Made by a program: the position numbers and the translations under genes. The notes below the pieces were generated by a model. It ran no database searches and was not told the origin of the DNA. It saw nothing but the letters and a program-made list of their open reading frames with translations. From assembly GCA_022559985.1 (NCBI GenBank), contig JAFJTR010000005.1:310001-374000 (forward strand): 64,000 nt of DNA, read 5' to 3'. This DNA is from Parastagonospora avenae f. sp. tritici 18332-5. Taxonomy: Eukaryota; Ascomycota; Dothideomycetes; Pleosporales; Phaeosphaeriaceae. This document shows positions 10,926 to 22,109 of the stretch, in pieces; within the stretch, counting starts at the first letter, position 1; each line of letters begins with the position of its first letter.

Positions 10926-11900
10926 ATGGCGATCGTGCAAAACTGGCTGCCGCCCTCGCGCGAGAATTGGGAACTCATTTGTCGCATATGGGCGTACTTT
11001 CCCATTGTAAGTAATGTATGTGTGCGCGAGGAGTCATGGCTGATGTGTTACGGTGCAGGTCACGACCGCGCAATGGGTGCTGGATTGGTATCCGCAGGGC
11101 AAGACGTCGACCGAGTCGTGGTGGAACATCGATGGCAAGATAGGATGGGCGACGATGGAGTCCGCGGGGTTCCTGACGGTGCTGTACATCATGTACGCGC
11201 TGCCCAAAGAACTAGGCATTGAAGAGCTGCCGTGGGGAAATTGGACGATGGCGGGGTGTTTTGTGAGTTTGCGTGCGAGTGAGGAGTGAAGGGGATTGAT
11301 TGTGCTAATAAGACGATATAGGTGATTCACTACATCTACCGCGCGATTGTGTCGCCGCTGTTTCTCAACCCGAGCATGTCGCCCATGCACCCGTTTGTGT
11401 GGATCATGGCGTTTGGGTTCCAGGTCATGAATGGCCTGTCTATTGGCGGATACCTCGCGGGCTATGGGCCGACAGATCAGTACCACTGGGCGATGCGCTC
11501 TGAATACATGTTTGTCGGGCTGGTTATCTGGTGCTGGGGGCTCATGGGCAACATGTTCCACGACGACGACTTGCGCGAGATCAGGAGGGCCGCGAACCGC
11601 AAGCAGATCAAGGAAGCAAAGGAGTCTGGCAAGCCTGTCGAGAGCGTCGACAAAATCTACATGGTGCCCAAGAACGGTCTGTTCAAGTACGTCCTCCACG
11701 CGCACTACCTGTGCGAATGGATCGAGTGGGCGGGTTGGTGGATGATTGGCGGATGGGCGTTCCATCCAGGACGGAACTTCTTGATCAACGAGCTTGCGAC
11801 AATGGTACCACGCGCACTGCAGGGTAAGCGGTGGTACGAGAAGAAGTTTGGCAAGGAAAAGCTTGAGGGCCGGAAGGCAGTGATTCCTGGCTTATTGTAA
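10926..11900 (+). CDS. Steroid 5-alpha-reductase family membrane protein
   Basis: Three exons: 10926-11006, 11059-11262 and 11322-11900 (introns 52 and 59 nt), encoding 287 residues. It belongs to the 3-oxo-5-alpha-steroid 4-dehydrogenase family, whose members reduce a C=C bond next to a carbonyl using NADPH in the ER membrane. Evidence is the C-terminal domain layout: several hydrophobic segments, the NMFHDDDLREIRR segment, LCEWIEWAGWW, and the ending WYEKKFGKEKLEGRKAVIPGLL with the family's R-K-A-x-x-P close. The substrate in fungi is not evident; sterol, polyprenol or enoyl lipid are all possible. The ATG follows a CACACGCAAGCA leader. Confidence 0.88.
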
Positions 11901-13386
11901 GATCTCAACGTCTGCCGGCGGGTCCTCTGCATTCCGCTACTCGCGTTGTGGCTTTCTAAAGACGATTGTCAAAGTTCTATCGTGAGCGATAGGCGCATGG
12001 TGGCGTGGGTGTTGGCACAGGTACACTAAGCATAATGCACAGTAAGCCGGGGAGCGAGGAACATCCCATCTTTCACCTCTTGCAAGTTCAGCACTATTGT
12101 GACGCGTTTGAATTGCAGCGCTGTGTAAGCAGAAGTAGGGCCACCCAGGGCAGCAGATAACGATAGTGGTGGAAATTGGCAATGCCGGCCATATCGAAAA
12201 GTGCCGATCACGAAAAACACGAGGACATGTGACGCGAGGGCACGTATTCGTAGCTATAGCATGAGCAAAAGGAAGCTATTTGTCGCGAATTGCCCACTGG
12301 CTCCGCGCTGTCGCAGAAACACGAGCTGCAACACCGCGAGCAGACTCTGACCGCGGCTTAATTTAGAGTGGCGTAGAGCCAATCACGGGCGCACGGGCCC
12401 CGGAATGGAACAGGAAGCTGGCAAACGCAAACGATGATGATGTTGGGACTGGGGGTGGATCCTGGGATGTTGGTCGGTCGGGAGATGACATGATGGCATG
12501 GCAATGCCTTGAGCAAGAAGTTGTCTGTGCAACCGGCACCCTGTTCCAAGGTTTTGTGTGAGGTTTGGGGGTTTCCGGCATCCATCTGGCTTTCTGTGTT
12601 GCGCGGGTAGGGACAGATGGGAGGGAGATCCGACGACGCACACAGCCACGCGAGACGCTGTGTTTGTGCCTAGCGCACGCCATTTGATGTCGCGAGCTTC
12701 CCAAAATGGGTGGTGCTGCTAGTGTTTGCGCGCGTTAGGCTCCGCTTTTCCCTTTTGGAGGCGTGCCGCCAGTCGATAACGCGAAGCCGCGAAGTGTTTG
12801 ATGAAGCGTCCAAGTCCCTCACCCAACGTCCATAATTCTGCGCATCAATCATCGGTCGCCAATCTGACTCACCATTTGTATCATCAATTGCTGTGCCTCT
12901 CTCGAATCACAGGCTTCAAACCTAGGGTAAATAACCGTCAGCCCAAGGTTCAAACCGCCGGCATTCGCGTGGTGCGGCCCTGGCACCGGTTACCTGCTGA
13001 ACGCAGCACGATCGCCTTCGTCTCCAGCCGCGACTCCACTCGTCTCCTGCACCACCTCCTCTTCTCACCCACTGGCTTCCCAGCTCGCGCCCTCTTTTCT
13101 TACTGGGCTGCATTCCGGGCCATACATCATCACTCTGGATCCACGGGCGGAGACGGCTTCTGCACCAAGATCACCGCCCATTCTTTCTTGATTCCCTCCT
13201 TACCACGGCCGCTCCCAAGACGCTGACTGCCGCATTCCGCGACACTAACATCCTCACTCTCTGAAACCATCACCAGCGCGGCTCTGAGGTTTTTCCGCTG
13301 TCACCGTACATTTCGCCTTGTCGTCTGCCCTGCGCGGTGTCTTTTTTCTGCACCCTTTGTGATTGCGCATCCCAATTGTCGTCAAT
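11901..13386. other. Intergenic, 1.5 kb, including the leader of the wall sensor gene
   Basis: No coding frame with recognisable content. The 3' half (about 12800-13386) is C/T-rich with many short pyrimidine runs, as expected for a long transcribed 5' leader of a highly regulated fungal gene. That interpretation is inference. Confidence 0.45.
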
Positions 13387-14724
13387 ATGTCGAGCAATGG
13401 CACTGCCAGTACGTTAGTTCCTTCTTTTGTCGCGTCCTCTCCCTCGAGTCCTCAGCAATCGTCGGCGCCGCCTTCACAAGCCGCTGCCTCATCCCCTCCC
13501 GCGCCGTCTGTAACACCTCCCACAGACTCCTCAGCGGCACCCGCACCCTCGTCGCCAGCACAATCTAACCCGCCGTCTTCAGCGGACCCGCCGTCCTCGC
13601 AAGCACCTCCTCCTTCGTCGGCGGCACCCGTAAGCACACCACCGCCAGCATCGTCAAACCCGCCGCCAGCATCCTCGGCACCGCCAGCGTCCAGTGCTGC
13701 ACAACCAGCATCATCCGCAGCACCGCCCACGAGCACTCCACCACCCGTCGCGACGTCTGTCGTGACTGCGTCCTCGGCGCCACCGTCGGCCACTGAAGTC
13801 CGGACGTCGTTGATCCTCGTCACACAAACGCCCACCGCCGCTGGAGAGACCCCATCCGTCGTCACTGTCGTTTCTACCATCACACCGTCTGCCGCACCGA
13901 CACAAGGCGGCAACACTGCTGGCGCTAGCAGCACCCCATCGAGCAGCGACGCCGCCGGACTCCAAGGCGCCCAAAAAGATGGCTCTACCGGACTGAGCAC
14001 CGGCGGTAAGACTGCCATCGCTGTCGTGATCCCCATCGTCGCCGTCGCACTGCTTGCCATTGGTGCCATCCTGTTCTGGCGGAGACGCAAGCAACGCAAG
14101 AACAACGAGGACGAGCGAAGGAAAGAGGTGGAGGAGTACGGCTACAACCCCAACCACGACCCAACACTGCCTGCTGTCGGCGTCGGCGGTGCTGAGATGG
14201 CTGAGGACTCGAGCGGCTACCGAGGCTGGGGCAACACCGCGACCAGCTCTGGCCGCAAGGCTTCTACCACCCTCACCAGCGGCATGACCTACTCGGACAG
14301 CAACAGTAACCCTGGTGGATACATCAGCCCGAACTCACCCACCAACGCCTACTCTGACGCCAACTCCAACGACCCGCTCGTGAACGGCCGCCGCGAGACA
14401 CTGGACGCCGACGGTATCGCAGCACTTGGTGCGGCACCTGCTGCCAACAACCAACAAGGAGGCGTACACCGTGGCCCCTCGAACGCATCGTCATCCTACT
14501 CTGCAGCCAACCACTCCGACAATTCGGGCGAGTACCCCGGCATGCCCAACGGCAACCAGCAGGAGTACTACGAGCAAGGCTACGGCAGCTACCAAGATGG
14601 GCCTTATGGCGGCGGTGCTGGCGGACAGCCAATTATCCGCGATGTCTCAGCACGACGGAACACAAGGATCGAGAACCCCTCCGTGTTCCCACAAGGGAAC
14701 AGCGGCGTCGCCACCAACTTCTAA
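13387..14724 (+). CDS. Mid2-like cell wall stress sensor (Ser/Pro-rich, single TM)
   Basis: Single exon, 445 residues from ATG 13387. Residues 1-210 are an extreme Ser/Pro/Ala/Thr-rich ectodomain suited to O-mannosylation. A single membrane span (about 217-238, TAIAVVIPIVAVALLAIGAI) is followed by a basic stop-transfer stretch (FWRRRKQRKNN). The cytosolic tail of about 200 residues is rich in Ser, Asn, Gly and Tyr. This is the architecture of Mid2/Mtl1/Wsc-type sensors that feed the Rho1-Pkc1 wall-integrity pathway. There is no hydrophobic N-terminal signal peptide, so insertion would depend on the TM as a reverse anchor, or a 5' exon may be missing. Confidence 0.8.
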   Translation: MSSNGTASTLVPSFVASSPSSPQQSSAPPSQAAASSPPAPSVTPPTDSSAAPAPSSPAQSNPPSSADPPSSQAPPPSSAAPVSTPPPASSNPPPASSAPPASSAAQPASSAAPPTSTPPPVATSVVTASSAPPSATEVRTSLILVTQTPTAAGETPSVVTVVSTITPSAAPTQGGNTAGASSTPSSSDAAGLQGAQKDGSTGLSTGGKTAIAVVIPIVAVALLAIGAILFWRRRKQRKNNEDERRKEVEEYGYNPNHDPTLPAVGVGGAEMAEDSSGYRGWGNTATSSGRKASTTLTSGMTYSDSNSNPGGYISPNSPTNAYSDANSNDPLVNGRRETLDADGIAALGAAPAANNQQGGVHRGPSNASSSYSAANHSDNSGEYPGMPNGNQQEYYEQGYGSYQDGPYGGGAGGQPIIRDVSARRNTRIENPSVFPQGNSGVATNF

Positions 14725-15710
14725 ACTTGCGTCTCCTTCACATACTTTTACATTACCTTTAACTCTCTACGGATTTGAGATGAGCTATAACTACTTCTAC
14801 TCTAGCTTAATTGTATATTGCGACACACACATATCATTCCTTTTTTTTCCTTTGACCTTGCCGACACACTTTCTCTATACATATATCCATCTCGTCTTGG
14901 CGTTTTTCTCCTTCAGGTTGCACGATGCAGCATCCCTGCGCCGGCTTTCTCGGAACCATGATGGGAGGTGGCACGGGTTTCGGATGTGGAAAGACAGTGG
15001 GAAGAGGGCTTGAGAGTAATCATTGCTATTGTGCGGAGTGACTCAAAAGTCTTGCAATGAAGAGTTGTTTATCGCTGTCGCGAGTTTTCTTTGCCGTTTG
15101 GGAGGGAGATGTGGGGAGGTTGAAGGAGAGTCTGGTTTTAGCTAGACGGTGAGGGAGAAGACGGGTGGTTGGAGGGTAGTGGGAGAGATTGATATAGAAG
15201 AATGAAGAATTGAAGATTTAATGCCCTACTTTCTCACATCCATCGACTTCTGAAGACTCCTTGTTTCTAACACCAAATACACGTGTCCTGTCGCCGTCGA
15301 TCCTGTCTATATATTTTCTACATCACATTCACTTCCTCCCCCATTCGAACTTCCTCCGCCTTACATCGTACTTTTCCTTCCCGCTCGTACGAACTTGCCT
15401 CGGTACATCTCCACCGAAGAGGCAAAATCAACGGCGGCAACCCCGATCGTATCCAGCGTACGGTATGTGGAGTGGGCTTTTGTGGGGTCCTCGTCCGATG
15501 GAGCGGTTCGGAGACGGTGCAGGTTGGGGGCTTGACGTGTGTCGTTGGGGGGAAGTGTTGGGTGTGACAGGTGGAGTCGGGGATTTGAAAATCTGTGGTG
15601 TTGGGAGGAACTTGAGATGCATAGGTTTGGGAGAAGGAAAAAATGTGTATGTGGAAGTTTAATTGAAGTAAGAGCTACTTAGGCATACTGCACCTAGTGG
15701 TGAGCACTTT
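14725..15710. other. Intergenic between converging genes, no gene recognised
   Basis: 3' flanks of the wall sensor gene and of the BTB pseudogene. T-rich pyrimidine stretches occur at 14750-14900 and 15260-15400. The open frames here have skewed composition and no start context. A TTTCG tandem patch lies at about 15778-15800, just inside the pseudogene end. Confidence 0.45.
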
Positions 15711-16472
15711 TCAGATCTCTCTAGGACTGTGAGAGGCTGTGAATCTAAGATAATACTCTTCACGAACTGGACTTCTTCTTTCGTTTCGTTTCGTTTCGCA
15801 TTCCTTCCTTTCTTCTTTATCCGCATGCTCGTGGTAATCGCACAATGGAAGCTCCTCATCATGCTTGGAGGGCGTCACAATCATCTCCCTGTATCGTAGC
15901 CAGAGCTTCCTCATAAAAGGCAAAGAGTTGACGTCATCTGGATTGCGCAGGTCGAGAACGTCCAGATAACAGGTGGCATCGAAGAGGAAGCGGCATAAAG
16001 GCGATCCAGCATCAAGCTACTCGAATGCAAACTCGATAGATGCCGCGGTAGGGTTGGGACAATTTTTCGCGTGCATCACACGAGAGAACAGCTCGTTGAG
16101 CGTAGCAAGCCTGAGCTCCTCGACATCATGTCGGTCGGCGAACACGTACAGCTCGATCAGTGTACCGACGCTGTTGTACTGCTTGTCTACGCGTGCTTAA
16201 TCTTGGAAGAGCTCGATAATTTCAGCGCCATCGTGGTGGTCCACGTCAGGGAATCGCTGATAGTATAGCCAGTGAACGAAGACTTCGAAGATGCGGGGAC
16301 TCTGATCTTCCAGCTTGACGACCTTGTCCACGGATTCCTTGAGCCGTACGGTGAGAGCTGCTCGGAAGAACTCGGAGTGGTGGGTAAGAAGGCTCTGGTG
16401 GACAACGAAGCGTTTGTGATTGCTGCCGACGATGATGGTGGCGAAGTTGGCTTCGGGTGCGCTGGTTTGAAA
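15711..16472 (-). pseudogene. BTB/POZ-domain gene with two in-frame stops
   Basis: One continuous frame reads as a fungal BTB protein. It holds FATIIVGSNHKRFVVHQSLL, then HHSEFFRAAL, then FEVFVHWLYY, then LIELYVFADRHDVEEL, then LPFMRKLWLRYREM. Two stops interrupt it: TAA at 16197-16199 after ELFQD, and TAG at 16017-16019 after IEFAFE, exactly 60 codons apart. Both sit where Gln would fit, so each could come from a C-to-T change (CAA to TAA, CAG to TAG). No splice pair removes either one. The N-terminus above 16472 is unresolved: an upstream ATG at 16577 opens a short basic exon that ends in a stop. Members of this family act as adaptors, often with cullin-3, but the role of this clade is unknown. 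Confidence 0.8.
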
Positions 16473-17398
16473 TCAGCTATCTGGTGCTAATTCTCATTTT
16501 TCGTCTACTTAAGAAAGACGCGGAAGAGCTTTTGTGGTGGTGATGGTTTTGGCAGCGCCTTTTGTAGTTGCGCGCATGGCGAAGGACAGTACCCGGGCTG
16601 GATATGTCGCAACGGGGCGTGGTGGTGTAGAAATCTCGGGCGCCGGTAGAGGATATAAGTATGAGAATTGTCTTGTGTCTATATTCACCTTTCATTCGGT
16701 GTCAGGTGACGATGAGGCCTCCAAATTAGGGTGAAGGTGAAGGTGAAAGTGAAGCTAAGCTGGCACTTGACATGTAGCACCAACTTTGGAAGGAGGGAAG
16801 TCGCAACGTAAGAACAGGTGGGGACGTGAAGTTGGAAGGCGCTCAAGCTCTTGCGGTATCGCAGAAAGCTATAGAAAAGACTGAAGAGATATGAGGAGAA
16901 AGAGTGCAATTGTACGGGCGGCGTTGACGCGTCCCGACTTCCTCCATGAAAAGGAAGTAACGAGGAAGGTACCCAAACAGCAATTGCGTCATCCATATGC
17001 AAACATTCAATGACGCTACACACGTCACATTTACTACTGTTGAGGATTTTGGCGATCGTGCTGTATTACTCGTATGAATTTTCCACTGCCGTGAAAGCAT
17101 TCTTTGAGTCGGGCGGAAAGTCGATTCATAAGCCTCACCTCGGAGACACAGCTTTGTAATATGAATGTGGACCTGCTTTTGACTTGACCCACGTGTGTTT
17201 ATATATCTCATGCTGTAAAGCTGAACTAAAGCCATGGTTGATTGTATGGTAGCCGACTAGGTAAGAAGAGCAGCTTCTATCACTACAGCAATCTTCTAAT
17301 GCTGTATAGAAATGTACTATGCACGGAGAGTTTCTTCCTTGCCTTAATTAAAGACTTTGAGGTGTAGCGCCCGCTTTTCAGAGAGCTACGCGACAAGA
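16473..17398. other. Intergenic between two BTB pseudogenes, no gene recognised
   Basis: Contains a GGTGAA microsatellite patch (about 16732-16755). No credible gene seen on either strand. Confidence 0.45.
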
Positions 17399-18190
17399 TC
17401 AGACGCCCCATCCATGTCGAGAGGACTTCTTGGCTTTCGGCCAAATCCAACCTCGCTCAGGATTGCCATCTCTCAAGCCGATAAAGCCGATGACTCCTTT
17501 CGATTTGTCCTGCATGCCTTGCATGTGTATGATGACGTCGACGAGGAACTCGCGGTGAGCTTCCATGAGTGAGTAGCCCAGGTCATGATCAGCGGTACAG
17601 AATGCGTCGACGATGATGGGACGAAGAGGAGACTCGGCCGAAGTGTTGCTGTAAACATAGCTAGTTTCTTCAAGCGTAGGAAAGGTATAGATATCGACAG
17701 CGTATATGTGTGGCATCTTTGTCTTGCGGTGGATGAAATGAGCTAGACTGGCGAAGCGGCGAAGAGCATCCTCAGCCAGCTCGGGGATGTTGTAGTCGCC
17801 CGCAAATATATGGAGCCGAATGAGCAGCACACCGGAAGTCCAAAAATATTCACCAACCGGGTTGCTGCACAATGGACTGAATAGACATTCGGGGTCTGCG
17901 TTGAGTCAGGCGGTAAAGATGTCGAAAGTGGTAATTTGACACTCAGTGACCTCGAATATGCCATCATCACCAGTATTCTCGCAGACCAGCTTAGCAAAAG
18001 ATGGCGCGCACTTCTCGAGCAGTAATGTTGAGACGAAGTAATCCTTTGTGTCTAATGCTTCGACCACTTTAATCTTTGCAATACCTATCAAAGCGCTATG
18101 TTGCGTTAGTATTGGAAGCCGAGACGATACGTAGAAGAAGGCTTACGGAGCCTGAGCTGCAGCCGGGCGGGCACCATTTTCGGTCGCCAT
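17399..18190 (-). pseudogene. BTB/POZ-domain gene with one in-frame TGA
   Basis: Exon 1 is 18147-18190 (ATG at 18188-18190). A 51-nt intron (18096-18146) has a perfect GTAAGC donor and an ACTAAC branch site. Exon 2 runs from 18095 to the stop at 17399. The frame gives DYFVSTLLLEKC, EVTECQITTFDIFTA, then TGA at 17906-17908, then LNADPECLFSP and LIRLHIFAGDYNIPEL. In BTB proteins the interrupted position is normally Trp (WL), so TGG-to-TGA is the simplest explanation. Everything else, including splice sites and more than 160 codons after the stop, is intact, so the lesion looks recent. TGA followed by C is a relatively leaky context, so readthrough cannot be excluded. Confidence 0.8.
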
Positions 18191-19329
18191 GATGCGAGGT
18201 GGTGTAGAAGGTAGAGTACGAAAGCTGCGAAAAGATGATGGTTATACCCGCATGTGCTCGACGCGGAAACGCAAGTAAAAGCGACTTCACTCAGCTTCGT
18301 CAAAAGAAAAGGTAAAGGTCATTTGGACTAGAACTGAAAAGTTGAGGAAGTCCAAGTGAGGTACATGCTTCTAAAGTGCTACGAGTAATTTTTCTGCACT
18401 GCTGTTGTGACGCAATACCATAAACACAGTATTTGGTCAAGCGTAAGACTGGGTGCGATGTGAAACATGAGTCTGATGTACGGATCACGGATTCTTATCA
18501 CGAAAATTGTACCTAGGCAGTGACTTCACGTTCTGATCTTCGTAAAATGTATCAAATTAAGCTCTCCTGTGAGGCTGCTTGAACGCATTGCAATGTGTAA
18601 CCCGAATAGAAGAGGTGAAGAAGTTGGCTCGTTACATTGAGCTGAAATTGGCCACCAACGGTCACGAGTGTGTCGTATTCAACAATAATTACAGTTTAGT
18701 AGAAGAATTGTGATACGACTGCCTCGCACTGACTGAGATTGTACACGAGGTTGTTGTTCAGACTGGACAGATGTTACAAAGGCCCGTGGTAAGACGATGG
18801 ATGTGAAAGGCCGGAGCAGCATTTACAGATTCTGATCATTATGATCAGCAAGGGTGGTAAATGTAAATTGTAATATGCAGATTCGACATTGCGGTTGTGT
18901 AGGCGAAAGTAGGCAAGCACGGCACGGATCGAGGTTCCAATCTCCCCGCCTCCTGCCAAGCGCGGACGATCTACCTATTCTTGCTGGCCACATGCAGGGT
19001 CGCATATCTTCCACCATTCATCTACCAGCACCTCAGCCACTCACTGGGCATGCGGCATTCTATCCCCGTGATAGTAATGATTTTAGTCGAAGACGGACGA
19101 ACACAGGCACTTGCCGCGGCAATATGGCTCAGCATGCAATGCAGCTCAGTTGTGGGTCGGCATGCCTACCGGAAGAACTCGATGCTAACATGATGCTAAT
19201 ACAATGGCCCACTGTGGACCAAGAGAATGGGCTTTTGTCTTCTCGAAGATCCCCATGCATGTATAAATGGCGACAGAGGTCTAATAAATTAGGATTGTAT
19301 TCAGGTCTGCTGCGTACTCGTCCCTCAAG
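18191..19329. other. Intergenic, promoter side of the pectate lyase gene
   Basis: 1.1 kb without a credible gene. The right end carries the pectate lyase promoter with a TATA box listed separately. Confidence 0.45.
19262..19267 (+). promoter_or_regulatory. TATA box of the pectate lyase gene
   Basis: TATAAA 63-68 nt upstream of the ATG at 19330, in the sequence catgcatgtataaatggcga. The spacing suits a strong inducible fungal promoter. Confidence 0.6.
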
Positions 19330-20387
19330 ATGAAGATCTCAATCCTCTCCGTCTTTGCATTCGCCCTGGCTGCATCTGCTGCGCCTACGGGTGCTAGCTT
19401 TGACCTGGTCGGTTATGGTAAAGATAATCCAGTCGGCCCAACAACTGGTGGCGATCAGAAAGGTAGCAAGACTGTGACAGTAACAACAGTACCCGAGTTC
19501 TTGGCCGCTATCAATGGTTCCTCGCCGACCATAATCTACGCAAAGGGTACATTCAACTTCACGTCGCGCCCCAGGATCGGCAGTAACAAATCTTTGATCG
19601 GTGCTGGGAAAGGTGCTTGGATCACGGGTGCAGGATTGACAATTCTAAACCAAACAAATGTCATTATTCGCAACTTCGGCATTCGCGGCATCGTTGGCAA
19701 CGATGGAATCACCATTCAGAATAGCCAAAGAGTCTGGATAGATCACAATGAGTTCACATCTGGCAACTTCCCTGCCGCAGGATTTGACCTCTACGACGGT
19801 CAGTGTGACATCGTAAGAGCAAGTGATTGGATTACGATCTCTTGGAATTACTTCCACGACCACTGGAAGAGTTCCCTCGTCGGCAACAACGACCAGTTCA
19901 GGGACATCGATTTCGGACGCCTTCACGTCACTTATCATCACAACTACTGGCAGCGGGAAGGTACTCGAGGACCTGCCGGACGCTTTGGACACCAGCACAT
20001 CTACAACAACCTGTACGAAGACTTTCTCTACCAGGCTATCCACAGCCGGAGCGACAACCAAGTCTTGGTCGAAGCCAATGTCTTTACAGGCAGGACTAAG
20101 GAAGCCCTGAGCACGTATGGACTTGTTATTCCGGAGGACAGCCCAAACACTGGGCCTGACGGTGACTTTGAGATCGATGGATTCGCCAACCTTGGTGCCA
20201 GTGAGTCATGCGCTCAACCAAGAATACGGACCCTGCTAATCACACTGCAGAGAACGACTTTGGTAAAGCAACAGTCAACATCACCCAAGTGGGAAACTTC
20301 ACAAAAGCGCCCTACAAATTTAAGCTCACGCCGTTGAAGCAAGTTTCTAAGGTGGTCAAAGCTGGTGTTGGTCTCGGCAAGATCTGA
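19330..20387 (+). CDS. Secreted pectate lyase (polysaccharide lyase family 1)
   Basis: Two exons: 19330-20200 and 20251-20387, with a 50-nt intron carrying a CTAAT branch, giving 335 residues. The N-terminal signal peptide is MKISILSVFAFALAASAAP. PL1 signatures in order: RVWIDHNEF (about 137-145), the DIVRASDWITISWNYFHDHWK block (about 160-180), VTYHHNYWQ, and RGPAGRFGHQHIYNN, which contains the catalytic Arg of the RxPxxR motif. The enzyme cleaves de-esterified polygalacturonan by Ca-dependent beta-elimination outside the cell. Length and Ca-binding Asp residues are as expected for the family. The C-terminal exon is short and conserved in character, so the gene looks functional. Confidence 0.95.
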
Positions 20388-21013
20388 GCACATACTGTGA
20401 CAGTCTTAATGCTAATAAATTGTACATTAACTCGTTTACGCATGACATAAAATCGCACCAGGCGCCGCGAAATTACTATCTACCTTCTTCAACGGAGAAA
20501 GGGTTGGGGTAGCCTAGATATATCCAAAAGCTTTTGCAGACCTAGACGGGATATATTACAGCACTGAATATATCCAATCTTCTTTATGAACCTATCATTG
20601 CACTCTAAAAGATTATTAGATGATTTCACGCATGCGTAAAGCAGACACGAATCTAGCCGCTGCCTAGTGATCATTTACGTCTTGGATTTCTAGTCGACAG
20701 GTTTTTTACTATCATTCTCCGGTACCGAGTTTAGCGGCCCAGGCGACCATCCAATGTTGGTCGAAGCTTTATACCGCTTAGCTTACACAGTACCAACCAG
20801 TGTAAACGCTCGCACATTTTCAATTTGACCAATTTTCGGTCGAAGGAAGATTTTTACTCATCCGCACTCTAGTTTGTCTTGAGCTTAGTTGGTCCACATC
20901 AGGCAAGCAAAGTACACGAGTGATACAATCTACCATGGTGAGCTTTACGGACTATGAACCAGCACTATCTGTTCTAGTCTTTCACCTACTGCAGTGATTC
21001 TAGTACAGAATAA
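20388..21013. other. Intergenic, A+T-richer, no gene recognised
   Basis: 3' flank of the pectate lyase gene. Repeated tatatcca/ggatatatt words occur at 20515-20580. No coding frame recognised. Confidence 0.45.
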
Positions 21014-21727
21014 AGCTGTTTTAAGGCCTCACATCAGGACTCCGGATGGAGCTTCAGTATCCACATCGGCGAAGCATACGGGCCGTATCAATGGGGCCCT
21101 AGTTTAGTCTTCGCCGAAGAGTACAAATTCCTCATCTTCGTGAAAGTGCGTAAGCGAAGTGGATATATATGCAGGAAGACTCCAGACGCACGACTTGCAC
21201 TGGCAGCCACACCCCAGAACTGCGCTATTCGCAAGATCGAATCTCTTCTGCGGCATTGTATGACATCTGCTGGTCCGGAAGAACAACTCCTCGTCACCAT
21301 TTTCACCTTCCCACATGCGAAGGGAACCTTGGCGGCGCAGAAAAAGGGCACACTCTCGTGTTCCAACTTCTGCTGGCAGATCCAGCCGAAAGAGCTGAGC
21401 CTATACTTTCAGGCTCCTGGGGGTGTGCGGACGTGGGGAACGTGCTTGATCTTCTTGACGAAGCCGCCGCAAGTCGCGACGATGTTTAATGACACACCAT
21501 GCCATATGGATAATCCGTGGTATGTGCTGCTTCACTATAAAGACCTCCAGAGCGAAACCAGCGAAGCTTGTCATGGGAGCCATATGAAGTGTGCTCCTAG
21601 TCAAGGGTGTCCGTGCACAAGGGCGACACAAGTTGCCTGGAATAAGGAAGGGGAGAAAATGTATCGGCTGGCCGCGTTTGGTTGGCAGCCAAGGGGTATG
21701 GGCAAAGGCGAAGTATGTGAGGAGTAG
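21014..21727 (+). other. Open frame of 237 codons, unrecognised
   Basis: An uninterrupted frame from 21014 to the TAG at 21725-21727. It has no upstream ATG in frame; the first Met is about 80 codons in. There is no recognised domain. It is Cys- and Trp-containing and has no signal peptide. Overlapping open frames exist in the other frame and strand, which lowers confidence. It may be a degenerate gene whose 5' exon (for example from ATG 20935) is no longer joinable, or chance. Confidence 0.2.
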
Positions 21728-22109
21728 CTTGGTGCAGGAAATGAACAGAAGTGTAACGCCTTTTCCTATTTGTGCACTGCTCCAGTCATACGTGTGTGGA
21801 CGTGATTTCTCTCTCCGTACCGTGTTGCACATGGCTTCCACCACGTACACTAGTCAATCCCCTTCAACTTGATACTTAATATTGCTGCTGTTCATGAAGA
21901 ATCTTATTTCTCAGTGTCTCGCTCCACAGAGATCACGACACACTTTATCACTTCGTCCACGTCACTCGGGAGAACGAGCCATATGCCACGTTGATGTGCA
22001 TTCGGTCACATAGCCATTCATGTGAATAATATCTTATAAAGTACTCCCGCTCATATCCACGGCACACGTTCTCTCTCAATGCACAAACTCCTTACAATCA
22101 ATAACCCAA
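21728..22109. other. Promoter region of the zincin-like gene
   Basis: No gene. A TATAAA at 22035-22040 lies 70-75 nt upstream of the ATG at 22110. Confidence 0.5.

Noticed and set aside
13452..14105. Antisense 217-codon frame within the wall sensor gene
   Set aside because: Ala/Gly/Asp-rich mirror of a Ser/Pro-rich coding strand, a usual shadow in GC-rich repeats.
17906..17908. Selenocysteine or reassigned TGA
   Set aside because: Fungi of this group lack selenoprotein machinery, and TGA is used as a normal terminator by neighbouring genes such as the pectate lyase.
17906..18095. An intron removing the BTB TGA, using the CTGACTCAACGCAG acceptor-like word
   Set aside because: No consensus donor at a suitable distance, and it would delete conserved BTB residues just before the stop.
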